DNA of 64,000 bases. Origin: Pseudomonas asiatica. GTDB taxonomy: Bacteria > Pseudomonadota > Gammaproteobacteria > Pseudomonadales > Pseudomonadaceae. Below, one piece after another: positions 24,808-34,709 of the stretch. Within the stretch, counting starts at the first letter, position 1; each line of letters starts with the position of its first letter. A program made the position numbers and the translations under genes. The notes under the pieces were generated by a model. That model saw nothing but the letters and a program-made list of their open reading frames with translations. It was not told the DNA's origin and did no database searches. The stretch lies in the NCBI RefSeq assembly GCF_040214835.1, contig NZ_CP157874.1:2670001-2734000 (forward strand), read 5' to 3'.

Positions 24808-25620
24808 TCAGCTCAATTCCAGCCAGATCGGCGCATGGTCCGACGGCTTTTCCATCCCGCGCAGTTCATAGTCCACACCCGCCGCCTTGATCCGCGGTAC
24901 CAGGTGCTGCGAGGCCATGATCAGGTCGATGCGCAGGCCGCGCTTGGGTTCGTCCTCGAAGCCGCGGCTGCGGTAGTCGAACCAGCTGAAGCGGTCGGAA
25001 ACTTCCGGGTACAGGTGGCGGAAACTGTCCACCAGGCCCCAGCCTTTCAAACGTTCCATCCACTCGCGCTCTTCCGGCAGGAAGCTGCACTTGCCGGTCT
25101 TGAGCCAGCGCTTGGCGTTGTCCGGGCCGATGCCGATGTCGCAGTCCTGCGGCGAGATATTCATGTCGCCCATCACCAGCAGTGGCTGGTCGTTGCGGAA
25201 CTGGCCTTCCAGCAGCGCCTGCAGGTCGCTGTAGAAGCGCTGCTTGGCCGGGAACTTGGTGGGGTGGTCGCGGCTTTCACCCTGGGGGAAGTAGCCGTTC
25301 ATGATGGTGATCGGGTTGCCATCGGCATCGGCGAAGGTGCCCCAGATGAAGCGGCGCTGGGCGTCTTCTTCATCGCTGGCAAAGCCTTTGTGCAGGCTCA
25401 GCGGTGCCTGACGCGACAGCAGGGCCACGCCATAGTGGCCTTTCTGGCCGTGGTAATGCACGTGGTAGCCCAGCGCCTGCACGTCGGCCAGCGGGAACTG
25501 ATCGTCGCTGACCTTGGTTTCCTGCAGGCCGATCACGTCCGGCTGGTGCTTTTCGATCAGCGCCGCCAGCTGGTGCGGGCGGGCCCGCAGGCCGTTGATG
25601 TTGAAACAGACGATCTTCAT
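24808..25620 (-). CDS. xthA: Exodeoxyribonuclease III
   Basis: A 270-residue AP endonuclease/3'-5' exonuclease of the EEP fold. Diagnostic motifs are all present: N-I-N-G-L-R-A-R near residue 7, L-Q-E-T-K near 32-36 with the metal-binding Glu34, G-D-M-N-I-S-P near 151, and the terminal S-D-H-A-P-I near 260. It removes abasic-site blocks in base excision repair. It is divergent from a GNAT gene with a 132 bp gap. Confidence 0.95.
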   Translation of the reverse strand: MKIVCFNINGLRARPHQLAALIEKHQPDVIGLQETKVSDDQFPLADVQALGYHVHYHGQKGHYGVALLSRQAPLSLHKGFASDEEDAQRRFIWGTFADADGNPITIMNGYFPQGESRDHPTKFPAKQRFYSDLQALLEGQFRNDQPLLVMGDMNISPQDCDIGIGPDNAKRWLKTGKCSFLPEEREWMERLKGWGLVDSFRHLYPEVSDRFSWFDYRSRGFEDEPKRGLRIDLIMASQHLVPRIKAAGVDYELRGMEKPSDHAPIWLELS

Positions 25621-25752
25621 GGAAAGATAATCCCGGTAAAAGGCGCGATGCTAGCCGACATCGCCTCCCATCACCAGCATGGCGGCTTCGGGAGCCTGCT
25701 GCTAACGTCCTTCCCAGGGCACTGTAAGCCCATTCCAGGAGGACTGCCCGCA

Positions 25753-26403
25753 ATGCCCGAAACCACTGCCGCTCCGGCCCGTGTCTGCCTGCTCGATGAC
25801 GGCTACAGCCGCGAGGCGCGTTCGCTGCTGTACAACGCCTACCGTCACGAACCTACCTTCGCCTATATCTTCGAGGCCCAGCGCCCAGGCTATGAGCGGC
25901 GCCTGCGGGTGATGGTGCGCGAGTGGGTACGCCAGCACTTCTACTTGCAACTGCCCGCCATCGGCCTGCTGGTGGAGGACCGCCTGATCGCCCTGGCCCT
26001 GATCGTGCCGCCGCTGCGCCGGCTGGGCGTGGCCGACAGCTGGGCCTGGCGCCTGCGCATGATGATGGGCACCGGCCTGCGCTGTACGCGCCGTTACATG
26101 GACTACCAGGCCGCCCTGGCCACCTGCCTGCCCACCGACGAGGTGCATGTGCTGCCGCTGTTGGGCGTGCACCCGCAATTTCAGGGCAAGCACTACGGCG
26201 AGCAATTGTTACAAGCTGTGCATGACTGGTGCGCAGACGACCCTGGTACCCAGGGTGTGGTGCTGGACACCGGCAACGAGCACTACCTGGCCTTTTACCA
26301 GCGCCAGGGTTATGAGGAAATTGGCGAGGTGGCTGTAGGACCAATCCGTGAGAGGGTGTTCTTCCATCCCAATCCGGTCTCTTCCAATTCTGCTTTTGCC
26401 TGA
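25753..26403 (+). CDS. GNAT-family N-acetyltransferase
   Basis: A 216-residue protein. The acetyl-CoA motif A appears as L-L-G-V-H-P-Q-F-Q-G-K-H-Y-G-E-Q-L-L near residue 135, and motif B as A-F-Y-Q-R-Q-G-Y near 183. The substrate is unknown. The ATG at 25753 has a strong AGGAGG site 9 nt upstream; the long in-frame extension before it has no coding support. Confidence 0.87.
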   Translation: MPETTAAPARVCLLDDGYSREARSLLYNAYRHEPTFAYIFEAQRPGYERRLRVMVREWVRQHFYLQLPAIGLLVEDRLIALALIVPPLRRLGVADSWAWRLRMMMGTGLRCTRRYMDYQAALATCLPTDEVHVLPLLGVHPQFQGKHYGEQLLQAVHDWCADDPGTQGVVLDTGNEHYLAFYQRQGYEEIGEVAVGPIRERVFFHPNPVSSNSAFA

Positions 26404-26446
26404 GCAGACGGCGCGGCGGCTCCCTTGAGCGCCCGGCTCTGGTAGC

Positions 26447-28198
26447 ATGCGCCGCATGACGTATTCAGGAAGATTGACCTGGGGCCTGGTTATCTGGGTC
26501 GCCAGTTTCGCAGCATGGGGCCAGAGCGAGTTGCTGGTGAAGGTCAAACCGGCCAACAAGGCGCTCAAGGCCAATGTCGAAGGCTATATCGGTTCCCTTG
26601 GCGACCGCGATGAAGAAGCGCTGCTGCGCTTCAGTCGCGGCGCCCAGGAGCAGGCGCGCAAAGCCGCGCAGGCACTTGGCTACTACCAGGCGCAGATCGA
26701 CACAGAGGTCAAGCCCGCCAGCGAGGCTGACCGTTCCCCGCAACTGATCATCACCATCGACCCCGGCGAGCCGATTCGCCTGCGCAACGTGACCGTACGC
26801 ATCGAAGGCCCCGCCAGCGAGATGAAGGCCTTTCGCGTGCCCGACAGCAAGGCCCTGCGCGCCGGCGAACAACTCAACCATGGCCATTACGAAGATGCCA
26901 AGCGGCTGATTCAGAACCAGGCGTCGCGCTATGGCTTCTTCAGTGGGCGCTTCAGCCGCCAGCGCCTGGCGGTCGACCCCCAGGCGGGTGTGGCCGATAT
27001 CGAACTGGTCTACCAGAGCGGCCCGCGCTATCACCTGGGCGCCGTCACCTTTGGTGGCGACACACCGCTGGACGACGACCTGCTGCAGCGCATGGTCTCG
27101 TTCAAGCCGGGTACACCTTACGACTCGGAACTGATTGCCGAGCTGAACAATGACCTGCAATCGAGCGGCTACTTCGAAGGCGTGCGCGTGGATGCGGCGC
27201 CCACCGCCGCCGTGGGCGAAGAAATCCCCGTGGATGTCCGCCTGGAAACCCGCAAACCCCGCACCATGGGCCTGGGCCTGGGCTTCTCGACCGACGTCGG
27301 GCCGCGCGGCAAGGCCAACTGGACCCGCCACTGGGTCAACCCGCAGGGCCATAGCTACGGTTGGGAAACCGAACTGTCGGCGCCCCGGCAGAACGTCGGC
27401 CTTTGGTACGACATCCCGCTCGACCCGCCGCTGACCGACAAGTTGCGCTTTGCCGGCGGCTACCAGAACGAAGAAATTGCCGGCACCGACACCCTCAGCA
27501 AACTGCTGACGGTGGGCCCCGAGTGGCACAGCAAACTGCCAAGCGGCTGGCAGCGGGTGATTTCCCTCAAGTACCAGCGCGAGGAGTACCGCCTGGGTGA
27601 TGACTCCGGGCTGAGCAACCTGCTGATGCCGGGGGTGAGCTACTCCTTCCTGCGCAGTGACAACCGAATCGACCCGCATAACGGCTACCGCCTGCAGTTC
27701 GATGTACAGGTGGCCAAGGAAGGGCTGGTCTCGGACACCAACCTGCTGCATGGCAACGTGCTGCTCAAGGGCCTGACCACGCTTGGCCATGACCACCGCT
27801 TGCTCGGCCGGGTGCAGTTCGGTGGCAGCGCGACCAATGGCTTCAAGAACAACATTCCGCCGTCGCTGCGCTTCTTCGCCGGTGGCGACCAGAGCGTGCG
27901 TGGCTATGACTACCAGACCCTGTCGCCGAAGAACAGCGACGGCGACCGCATTGGCGGGCGCTACCTGGTCGCCGGCAGTGTCGAGTACCAGTATTCGCTG
28001 ACCGAAAAGTGGCGGCTGGCAACCTTCGTCGACCAGGGCAACTCGTTCAACGACCTGGAGCTGCCAAGCCTCAAGACCGGTGTCGGTTTTGGCGTGCGCT
28101 GGGTGTCGCCGGTCGGGCCGCTGCGCCTGGACCTGGCCAAGGCGCTGGATGATGAAGGGGGAATTCGCCTGCACTTTTCCATGGGGCCTGAGCTGTGA
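26447..28198 (+). CDS. tamA: Translocation and assembly module outer-membrane protein TamA
   Basis: A 583-residue Omp85-family protein with a signal peptide (cleavage after A-A-W-G-Q near residue 26). Residues 30-250 form three POTRA-type domains (V-D-P-Q-A-G-V-A-D-I and T-F-G-G-D-T-P-L-D in the later ones), followed by a 16-strand barrel with the F-A-G-G-D-Q-S-V-R-G-Y-D-Y motif near residue 480. With TamB it inserts or threads outer-membrane proteins and has been linked to lipid transport. It overlaps tamB by 4 bp. A second ATG at 26456 is possible. Confidence 0.93.
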   Translation: MRRMTYSGRLTWGLVIWVASFAAWGQSELLVKVKPANKALKANVEGYIGSLGDRDEEALLRFSRGAQEQARKAAQALGYYQAQIDTEVKPASEADRSPQLIITIDPGEPIRLRNVTVRIEGPASEMKAFRVPDSKALRAGEQLNHGHYEDAKRLIQNQASRYGFFSGRFSRQRLAVDPQAGVADIELVYQSGPRYHLGAVTFGGDTPLDDDLLQRMVSFKPGTPYDSELIAELNNDLQSSGYFEGVRVDAAPTAAVGEEIPVDVRLETRKPRTMGLGLGFSTDVGPRGKANWTRHWVNPQGHSYGWETELSAPRQNVGLWYDIPLDPPLTDKLRFAGGYQNEEIAGTDTLSKLLTVGPEWHSKLPSGWQRVISLKYQREEYRLGDDSGLSNLLMPGVSYSFLRSDNRIDPHNGYRLQFDVQVAKEGLVSDTNLLHGNVLLKGLTTLGHDHRLLGRVQFGGSATNGFKNNIPPSLRFFAGGDQSVRGYDYQTLSPKNSDGDRIGGRYLVAGSVEYQYSLTEKWRLATFVDQGNSFNDLELPSLKTGVGFGVRWVSPVGPLRLDLAKALDDEGGIRLHFSMGPEL

Positions 28199-31100
28199 AA
28201 CGCGTGATCAAGTACATTCTGGCGGGCCTGCTCGGGGTAGCCGCAAGCCTGGGCCTGGCACTCGGCCTGCTGCTGGGGACCGAGGCCGGCAGCCGCTGGG
28301 TGCTGGGCAAGGTGCCCGGGCTTGAGGTGGCTGACTTCCAGGGCCGCCTGGCCGGTAGCTGGCAAGCCAGCCGGCTGAGCTGGGCCGATGCCGGCAGCAC
28401 GGTAGAGGTGCAGGCACCGCTGCTGGCTTGGTCGCCGGCATGCCTGCTGCGCTCTACCTTGTGCATTGACCAGTTGCAGGCGCAGCGCATCGACATGGCC
28501 TTTGCGCCCAGCGCCGAATCGGCCGACAGCGGCCCGCTGCAGTTGCCAGCCCTGCGCTTGCCGCTGGCCATCGAACTGGGTGAGGTCAAGGTTGGCCAGT
28601 TGCGCCTGGATGGCAGCGACCTGCTTGGCGACTTGCAACTGGCGGCGCACTGGACCAATACCGGGCTGCGCATCGACAGCCTGCACCTGCAGCGCGATGA
28701 CCTGCAATTGAACCTGCAGGGCGACCTGCAGCCCGAAGCTGACTGGCCGGTGCAACTCCAGGCGCAGCTGCAACTGCCAGCGGTAGACGGCAAACCGTGG
28801 CAGCTGGCGCTGACCGCCACCGGCGAGTTGCAGAAAACCCTGAAACTCGCCGGCACCAGCAGTGGTTACCTTGACGCCACGCTGAACGGGCAATTGCAGG
28901 CGTTGGCCGAGCACCTGCCGGCGACCTTGCAGATCCGCTCCGAGGCATTCAAGCCGGCCGCCTCGTTGCCCGACACCGTGCAGTTCAACCAGCTCAAGCT
29001 TGACGCCCGGGGCGACCTGCTCAAGGGCTATCAACTGTCGGGGTCGGCCAGCCTGCCGGCCGAGCAGTCGCCGATCGCCTTGCTGTTGTCCGGGCTGGTC
29101 GACAGCAAAGGCGCCAGGCTCGATGCCCTGGACCTGAACGCCAGCGATACCCAGCGGGTCAAGTTGCAAGCCACGGCTGACTGGCAGCAAGGCCTGGTCG
29201 CCGACGCCCGACTGGACTGGCAGGACTTTCCGTGGCTGCGCCTGTATCCACTGGAGACGCCGCCCGAGGTCACCCTCAAGCGTTTCATGGCCCAGGTGCA
29301 TTATCGCGATGGCAACTACCAGGGCACCTTCAATGGCGACCTGGATGGCCCGGCCGGCGCGTTCAGCCTGACCAGCCCGTTCGAAGGTGACCTGAGCCAG
29401 GTGAAGCTGCCGCAGTTGGCGCTGAGCGCCGGGCAAGGCAAGGCTGCCGGCAGTGTCGCCGTGCGCTTTGCCGACACCCTGGCATGGGATGTCGACCTGC
29501 AGTTGTCGGCGCTCGACCCGGCCTATTGGCTGGCCGAGCTGCCGGGTACCCTGGCGGGGCCGCTGCGCAGCAAAGGCGAGATGAAAGGCGACGCCCTGAG
29601 CCTCGATGCCCAGCTTGACCTGAAAGGCCGCCTGCGCGGCCAGCCGGCAATGCTCAAGGTCGAGGCCCAGGGGGCAGGGCAGAGCTGGACCTTGGGCGCC
29701 CTGGCAATCCAGCTGGGGGATAACCGCATCAATGGCAGTGGCAGCCTGCAACAGCGCCTGGCCGGGCGGGTCGACCTCGACCTGCCGCGCCTGGGCCAGT
29801 TGTGGCCAAGGTTGCAGGGCCAGGTCAAGGGCCGGCTGGACGTCGCCGGCACCTTGCAAGCCCCGCAAGGTACGCTGACCCTGCAGGGCCAGCGGCTGGC
29901 CCAGGCGGAAAACCGTTTGCAGCAGCTGGACCTGGATGCCCGCCTGGACAACGCCCAGCGCGGCGTGATCGAACTCAAGGCCAGCGGCATTCACCTGGGT
30001 GACACGGCATTGGGCACCTTGCAGGCCCATGGCAAAGGCGACATTCGCCAGCAAGCGTTGACCCTGGCGCTGGACGGCCCGCAGCTCAAGCTCGACCTCG
30101 GCCTGGATGGCCAGTTGAACAAGGGTGACTGGCGTGGGCGCCTGGCCAGTGGGCGGATCCAGGCCGGCGGCCAGGACTGGCAGTTGCAGGCACCGGCGCG
30201 CCTGCAGCGGCTGGCCAGCGGCCAGCTGGACTTTGCTGCGCACTGCTGGCGCTCCGGCCAGGCCAGCTTGTGTGGCGACGACCAGCGCCTGGCCCCCGAG
30301 CCACGCTTGCGCTACCACCTAAAGCAGTTCCCGCTGGACAGCCTGGCCCAGTGGCTGCCGAAGGACTTCGCCTGGCAGGGCCTGCTCAATGCCGACATCA
30401 ATCTGGATATCCCGGCCAGCGGCCCCAAGGGCAACATCGTCGTCGACGCCAGTGGCGGTACCCTGCGCGTGCGCGACAAGGACCGCTGGGTCGACTTCCC
30501 GTACCAGGCCCTGCGCCTGGACAGCACGCTGGCGCCACGGCGCATCGATACCCGCCTGGCGTTCCGCGGCGAGCGCCTGGGCGAGCTGAACGTCAACACC
30601 CGCCTCGATCCACTTGGCAAGAACAAACCGCTGTCGGGTGATTTCCGCCTGGCCGGCCTCGACCTGTCGGTGGCGCGCCCGTTCGTGCCTATGGTCGAGC
30701 GCCTGGCCGGGCAGCTCAATGGCAGTGGCCGGCTGTCGGGCACCTTGCTGGCGCCGCAGGTCAACGGCAACCTGATGCTCAGCGGCGGCGAAGTCAGTGG
30801 CGCCGAACTGCCGGTCAGCCTCGAGGACCTGTCATTGCAGGCATTGATTGCCGGCGAGCAGGTACAGCTCAATGGCGGCTGGCGCAGTGGCGAGGCGGGG
30901 CGTGGCCAGTTGAATGGCAACCTCACCTGGGGCCAGGCCCTGGGCATGGACCTGCGTCTGCAGGGCCAGCAACTGCCCGTCACTGTCGAGCCCTATGCGA
31001 CGTTGGAGGTGGCCCCGGACCTGACCTTGCGCCTGATCGACGACAAGCTGGCGGTGACCGGCAAGGTACAGGTGCCCAAGGGCACGATCACTGTACGCGA

Positions 31101-31869
31101 GCTGCCACCGTCCACCGTCAAGGTCTCGGATGACACGGTGATCGTTGGCCACCGGACCGAAGAGGGCAAGCCACCCATGGCGATGGCCATGGACATCGAT
31201 GTCGAAGTGGGCCGCGACAAGCTTTCGTTCAGTGGCTTTGGCCTCAAGGCCAACCTGCTCGGCCATGTGCACATCGGCGACAACCTCGACACCCGTGGCG
31301 AGCTGAGCCTGGCCGACGGCCGCTACCGTGCCTACGGCCAGCGCCTGACCATTCGCCGTGCGCGGCTGCTGTTCGCAGGCCCGATCGACCAGCCGTACCT
31401 GGACATTGAAGCGATCCGCAAGGTCGACGACGTGATTGCCGGTATCCGCCTGAGCGGCAGTGCCGAGCAGCCCACCAGCAAAGTGTTCTCGGAGCCGGCC
31501 ATGAGCCAGGAGCAGGCGCTGTCCTACCTGGTACTGGGGCGGCCTCTGGGCGCGTCAGGCGAAGACAACAACATGCTTGCCGAAGCGGCCTTGGGCCTGG
31601 GCCTGGCGGGTAGCGCCGGGATCACCGGCAGCCTGGCCTCGAGCCTGGGTATCGACGACTTCCAGCTGGACACCGAAGGTTCGGGCAATACCACCAGCGT
31701 GGTCGCCAGCGGCAACCTCACCGAGAAACTGAGCCTGCGCTATGGGGTGGGGGTGTTCGAGCCTGCGAACACCATTGCATTGCGCTACAAGCTGAGCAAG
31801 AAGGTGTACCTCGAGGCTGCCAGCGGGCTGGCCAGCTCACTGGACATCTTCTACAAGCGCGACTTCTGA
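28195..31869 (+). CDS. tamB: Translocation and assembly module inner-membrane protein TamB
   Basis: A 1224-residue AsmA-like protein. One N-terminal transmembrane segment (Y-I-L-A-G-L-L-G-V-A-A-S-L-G-L-A-L-G) is followed by about 900 residues of periplasmic beta-rich repeats and the C-terminal DUF490/TamB domain (about residues 870-1224). The start codon is GTG at 28195, overlapping the tamA stop (GTGA), so the two are translationally coupled. The groove-like shape of the family supports a lipid- or protein-conduit role between the membranes. Confidence 0.95.
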   Translation: MKRVIKYILAGLLGVAASLGLALGLLLGTEAGSRWVLGKVPGLEVADFQGRLAGSWQASRLSWADAGSTVEVQAPLLAWSPACLLRSTLCIDQLQAQRIDMAFAPSAESADSGPLQLPALRLPLAIELGEVKVGQLRLDGSDLLGDLQLAAHWTNTGLRIDSLHLQRDDLQLNLQGDLQPEADWPVQLQAQLQLPAVDGKPWQLALTATGELQKTLKLAGTSSGYLDATLNGQLQALAEHLPATLQIRSEAFKPAASLPDTVQFNQLKLDARGDLLKGYQLSGSASLPAEQSPIALLLSGLVDSKGARLDALDLNASDTQRVKLQATADWQQGLVADARLDWQDFPWLRLYPLETPPEVTLKRFMAQVHYRDGNYQGTFNGDLDGPAGAFSLTSPFEGDLSQVKLPQLALSAGQGKAAGSVAVRFADTLAWDVDLQLSALDPAYWLAELPGTLAGPLRSKGEMKGDALSLDAQLDLKGRLRGQPAMLKVEAQGAGQSWTLGALAIQLGDNRINGSGSLQQRLAGRVDLDLPRLGQLWPRLQGQVKGRLDVAGTLQAPQGTLTLQGQRLAQAENRLQQLDLDARLDNAQRGVIELKASGIHLGDTALGTLQAHGKGDIRQQALTLALDGPQLKLDLGLDGQLNKGDWRGRLASGRIQAGGQDWQLQAPARLQRLASGQLDFAAHCWRSGQASLCGDDQRLAPEPRLRYHLKQFPLDSLAQWLPKDFAWQGLLNADINLDIPASGPKGNIVVDASGGTLRVRDKDRWVDFPYQALRLDSTLAPRRIDTRLAFRGERLGELNVNTRLDPLGKNKPLSGDFRLAGLDLSVARPFVPMVERLAGQLNGSGRLSGTLLAPQVNGNLMLSGGEVSGAELPVSLEDLSLQALIAGEQVQLNGGWRSGEAGRGQLNGNLTWGQALGMDLRLQGQQLPVTVEPYATLEVAPDLTLRLIDDKLAVTGKVQVPKGTITVRELPPSTVKVSDDTVIVGHRTEEGKPPMAMAMDIDVEVGRDKLSFSGFGLKANLLGHVHIGDNLDTRGELSLADGRYRAYGQRLTIRRARLLFAGPIDQPYLDIEAIRKVDDVIAGIRLSGSAEQPTSKVFSEPAMSQEQALSYLVLGRPLGASGEDNNMLAEAALGLGLAGSAGITGSLASSLGIDDFQLDTEGSGNTTSVVASGNLTEKLSLRYGVGVFEPANTIALRYKLSKKVYLEAASGLASSLDIFYKRDF

Positions 31870-31888
31870 GCCGTCGCGGGGGCGGCCG

Positions 31889-32443
31889 TCAACGGACGAT
31901 GGCCGCCTCGATGAACTCATTGGTGTCGGGCGAGGGCGGCGGGCTGGGGGCGCGTACCGGGATGATCAGGCTGGTGTACTCCTCGATCAGCCGGTTGAGG
32001 GCTTCTGGTGGTTCGCTGGCCTGGAACTGCATGCGGATCTGCACTTCATCGGGGTCACGGTTGTCGCCCTGACGGCTTTGGCCACCGATGGTGACCTTGA
32101 AGCTGGCCGCCTTGTTTTCGCCTGCGGTCAACAGTGCCTGCTGTGCTTCGGTGCCTTTGACCCGTACCGAAAGGTCGACCTGCATGCGCTCGAGGGCCAG
32201 GCCCTTGGGCGACACCAGCGCGAACAGCGGTACGCGCATGATGTGCTGGCCGTCCATGGCCACTTCGACCATCTTGGCTTTCATGGGCGCGCCCAACGCT
32301 TCGGTGTCGCATTCGAAGAACTGGTCGAACAGGTTGATGTACTGCTGCGCGATCAGGCTGTTGGTAGCACTGGCGGCTTCCTGCAGGCCACGGGTGATTT
32401 CGCGCAGGTCGATGGAAGTCATGGGGGCGGGGGATTTATCCAA
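31889..32443 (-). CDS. DUF2589 protein B (downstream paralogue)
   Basis: A 184-residue soluble protein. Shared with the upstream paralogue are the R/K-V-P-L-x-A-L/I central segment followed by a G/N-x-x-L/I-E-R/E strand, and a C-terminal P-P-E-A-L/M-x-R-L/V-I block. The best start is TTG at 32443, because AGGAG lies 9 nt before it; the ATG at 32422 has no ribosome-binding site. The tail is Pro-rich (A-P-S-P-P-P-S-P). No function is known for the family. Confidence 0.75.
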   Translation of the reverse strand: MDKSPAPMTSIDLREITRGLQEAASATNSLIAQQYINLFDQFFECDTEALGAPMKAKMVEVAMDGQHIMRVPLFALVSPKGLALERMQVDLSVRVKGTEAQQALLTAGENKAASFKVTIGGQSRQGDNRDPDEVQIRMQFQASEPPEALNRLIEEYTSLIIPVRAPSPPPSPDTNEFIEAAIVR

Positions 32444-32470
32444 TGCTTCGACTCCTCAGGCCAGGTGGTG

Positions 32471-32494
32471 CCCCCCTGTTGCTGGTCAGGGGGG
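32471..32494. repeat. Intercistronic hairpin between DUF2589 genes
   Basis: CCCCCCTG pairs with CAGGGGGG around an 8 bp loop, in the 75 bp gap between the two DUF2589 genes. There is no T-run on the minus strand. It could stabilise the upstream mRNA 3' end or attenuate the second gene. Confidence 0.5.
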
Positions 32495-32518
32495 CTGTTC
32501 GGGGCGGGGAGGTGCGCC

Positions 32519-33178
32519 TCAAGAGGTGGCGGCGCCGAGGGCCGGAGCGCCGTCGGCCGCAGGGTTCTTCAAGGTATCGGCCTGGGAAATCAAGTCCTGG
32601 CTTTCCAGTGTGGCGGTTTTGACCACGGTCGGCTTTGTCGCGGCGTCGGTCAGGAAGTCGATCACCCGCATCATCGCTTCAGGCGGGTCCTGGCGTTTCA
32701 AGGTCGTGTTGAAGGCGTAGCGGGCGCGGGTGTCAGTCTTGCGGGTTTGCGTGGACTTGTGGCTGACGCTGCCTTTCACGTTGAGCCTGAACGGCCCCCA
32801 GCCCAGCGAACCGCTTGCCTCGGCATTCATGTCCTTGCTGGAAACGTCTTCCGACATCTGGTTGATGACCAGTTCGAACTCGACATTACCTTCTTCGATG
32901 GAAATGTTCGGGTGGGTGATGGCTGCCACCAGCGGCACTTTCATGGTCTTGCTGACCACGCCCTTGTACTCGCCTTGTTCGTCGACGATGGTTTCGTCGT
33001 AGTCGAACTGGATGGCCACGGCCTTGCCGTCCTGGACGCACACCTGCATCAGGAAGTCGGCGTAGGATTTGCTGGCGGTGACCTGGGCCTGGACCATGGC
33101 CTGCAGGGGGCCTGCGATCATGCGGTCCATCGGCAAGGCATTGATTACGGAACCGATGAGGCTGTTATCTATCGACAT
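32519..33178 (-). CDS. DUF2589 protein A (upstream paralogue)
   Basis: A 219-residue protein (counting the initiator). Residues 1-60 are helical with [16 protein letters not shown]; residues 80-130 contain [23 protein letters not shown]; the C-terminal [16 protein letters not shown] matches protein B. A Lys/Ser/Thr-rich middle (S-H-K-S-T-Q-T-R-K) is typical of the family. No signal peptide or membrane segment is present. It is transcribed ahead of protein B and after the Mor-like gene. Confidence 0.78.
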   Translation of the reverse strand: MSIDNSLIGSVINALPMDRMIAGPLQAMVQAQVTASKSYADFLMQVCVQDGKAVAIQFDYDETIVDEQGEYKGVVSKTMKVPLVAAITHPNISIEEGNVEFELVINQMSEDVSSKDMNAEASGSLGWGPFRLNVKGSVSHKSTQTRKTDTRARYAFNTTLKRQDPPEAMMRVIDFLTDAATKPTVVKTATLESQDLISQADTLKNPAADGAPALGAATS

Positions 33179-33242
33179 TGCTGGGTTCTCTTCTGGTTGG
33201 GTTAAAAACGTGGCTATCAATCGTGGTCACGATGCCTGGGCT

Positions 33243-33623
33243 TCAGCGCGCGCAATGTTCCTGGCGGCGGATGTTGCCGATCTGGCGCAGGCTCAGGCCG
33301 TACTTGTCAGCGAGCAGGCTGCGAGACAAGCCGCTGGCGCTTTCCTTCTGGATCTGCAGGTTGCGCAACTGGCGCATGAAATGGTCAGCCTTGGGAATTT
33401 CCAGGGCGACACCGGCAAAGCGCTTGATCAGTGCGTCGAGCGCTTCGGCCGGCAACACGTCGGCAAGCTTGGTGCGCTCGCGGTGCTTGGGGATGTACTT
33501 GGGCCTGCCGCCGTAGGCGCAGGTCAGCTGGTAGGCGTTGTCGATGCCGATGCAGTCGATCAGGGCCTGCAGCGAGTGGGGCAGTTGGCTGATATCGATG
33601 TGGCTCAAGTCTGGCAGTTGCAT
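33243..33623 (-). CDS. Mor-family transcriptional activator
   Basis: A 126-residue protein of the Mu Mor/C activator family. Family landmarks are I-G-I-D-N-A-Y-Q-L near residue 26, [10 protein letters not shown] near residue 38, and a C-terminal helix-turn-helix ([15 protein letters not shown] near residue 104). GGAG precedes the ATG. In phage Mu, Mor activates middle transcription. Here no phage genes are adjacent, and the two DUF2589 genes directly downstream on the same strand are its likely targets. Confidence 0.82.
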   Translation of the reverse strand: MQLPDLSHIDISQLPHSLQALIDCIGIDNAYQLTCAYGGRPKYIPKHRERTKLADVLPAEALDALIKRFAGVALEIPKADHFMRQLRNLQIQKESASGLSRSLLADKYGLSLRQIGNIRRQEHCAR

Positions 33624-33874
33624 ATGGCGCTCCTTCGGGACGGATGGGCTGTGCTAACCGATCACCAGCGGCGTTATGTCGAAGGTGTGGCTGGATTTTC
33701 TGTGACAGCCGAGGCATGTAGCTAGGCGCCATATGGGTTGGGGCTTGTAGCTTCCGCGAACAGGTTTTGCAGGCAGCGATATCCGGCGTTGTAGGACATG
33801 GCTTCAACATTTGGCTGTGGCGGGTGATTTCCCATCACGTCACTCCCTGTGCAGCGCGTTGGGTGTGGTAACCC

Positions 33875-34333
33875 TCAATCGCACGGATAGCTGCTCAGCA
33901 GGCTGGCGCTGCGCAGGTAGGCCTGGGGGGAGTCGCGCATGCCTTGTGGCAGCGTGCGCCAATCGACCAGCAGGCACAGCGCATGCAGCGGCTGCCCGTC
34001 ACGGTGGCCGATGACCTGGTCGGCAAAGCTGCGGCGGTACAGTGCCTGGGTCTGCTGCTGTGCTTGTACCTGGTCGGCCTGGGCCAGGGTTTGCCGGGCC
34101 AGTTCGGGCAGTTGCGCCAGGGGGACACTGAAATGCACCGACGCACCTTTTGCCTGCAGGTAACCGGCCTGGCGCACGCGCTGCCACAGTTGTTGCCATT
34201 GGCTGGCGCCAGCTTGGCCAGCCAGTTCGCGGCCCAGTTCGAGCAGTTGCTCGGCCGAGGTCTGGCGGGTGTCCAGCGCATGAAGGGAAAAGGGCGTCAG
34301 CAATAGCGACGCGAACAGAAGGGGTTTGTACAT
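33875..34333 (-). CDS. Small secreted hypothetical protein
   Basis: A 152-residue protein with a signal peptide (L-L-F-A-S-L-L-L-T-P-F-S-L-H-A, cleavage near residue 19). The mature part is Gln-rich and probably helical (Q-A-D-Q-V-Q-A-Q-Q-Q-T-Q). GGAGG lies before the ATG at 34333. I do not recognise the family. It is upstream of the Mor/DUF2589 genes on the same strand but separated by 250 bp in which I see no gene. Confidence 0.65.
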   Translation of the reverse strand: MYKPLLFASLLLTPFSLHALDTRQTSAEQLLELGRELAGQAGASQWQQLWQRVRQAGYLQAKGASVHFSVPLAQLPELARQTLAQADQVQAQQQTQALYRRSFADQVIGHRDGQPLHALCLLVDWRTLPQGMRDSPQAYLRSASLLSSYPCD

Positions 34334-34484
34334 GGTGCCTCCGGCATGGGTGCTTGGGAGCCCCATGCTTTCAGGCAGGCGCCGCCCCACCCAGCAGGAA
34401 ATGCAGCGCCGGGGCCGGTGGCCGTTGTATCATTGCCGCGGCTCGTTGCGAGCCATTTGCCCCTGATGTTGCAAGGAACCTTCG

Positions 34485-34673
34485 ATGACACACGTGCAGC
34501 GCCTCAAATATTCCCTTCTGATCATCCTGGTGGTACTGGGCCTGATGCTGGGCCTGTCCCACCTGCAGAAGCAGGGCACGATCAGTGAGCAGACCTTCCA
34601 GATGCTGGCCATCGCCATCGCCGTGGTGGTCGTGGTGATCAACGGCATCCTGCGGCGCAAGGTCAAGCCCTGA
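34485..34673 (+). CDS. Small single- or double-pass membrane protein
   Basis: A 62-residue protein with two hydrophobic stretches (L-L-I-I-L-V-V-L-G-L-M-L-G-L and M-L-A-I-A-I-A-V-V-V-V-V-I) and a basic tail, R-R-K-V-K-P. The family is unknown to me. AAGGAACCTTCG precedes the ATG. It ends convergently with the Fur-like gene; GGCCGGCCA/TGGCCGGCC forms a stem between them. Confidence 0.65.
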   Translation: MTHVQRLKYSLLIILVVLGLMLGLSHLQKQGTISEQTFQMLAIAIAVVVVVINGILRRKVKP

Positions 34674-34681
34674 TCCTGGCG

Positions 34682-34703
34682 GGCCGGCCAGTCATGGCCG
34701 GCC
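34682..34703. terminator. Convergent-gene hairpin without T-run
   Basis: GGCCGGCCA, loop GTCA, TGGCCGGCC: a perfect 9 bp GC-rich stem located between the convergent small membrane gene and the Fur-like gene. The lack of a T-tract makes Rho-independent termination uncertain. Confidence 0.45.
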
Positions 34704-34709
34704 ATGCGC

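Noticed and set aside
27961..30318. A 785-residue minus-strand frame opposite tamA and tamB
   Set aside because: TamA and TamB are unmistakable on the plus strand; the frame is Gln/Ala/Leu-rich noise.
32420..32422. ATG start for the second DUF2589 gene
   Set aside because: No ribosome-binding site precedes it, whereas TTG at 32443 has AGGAG at a good distance.
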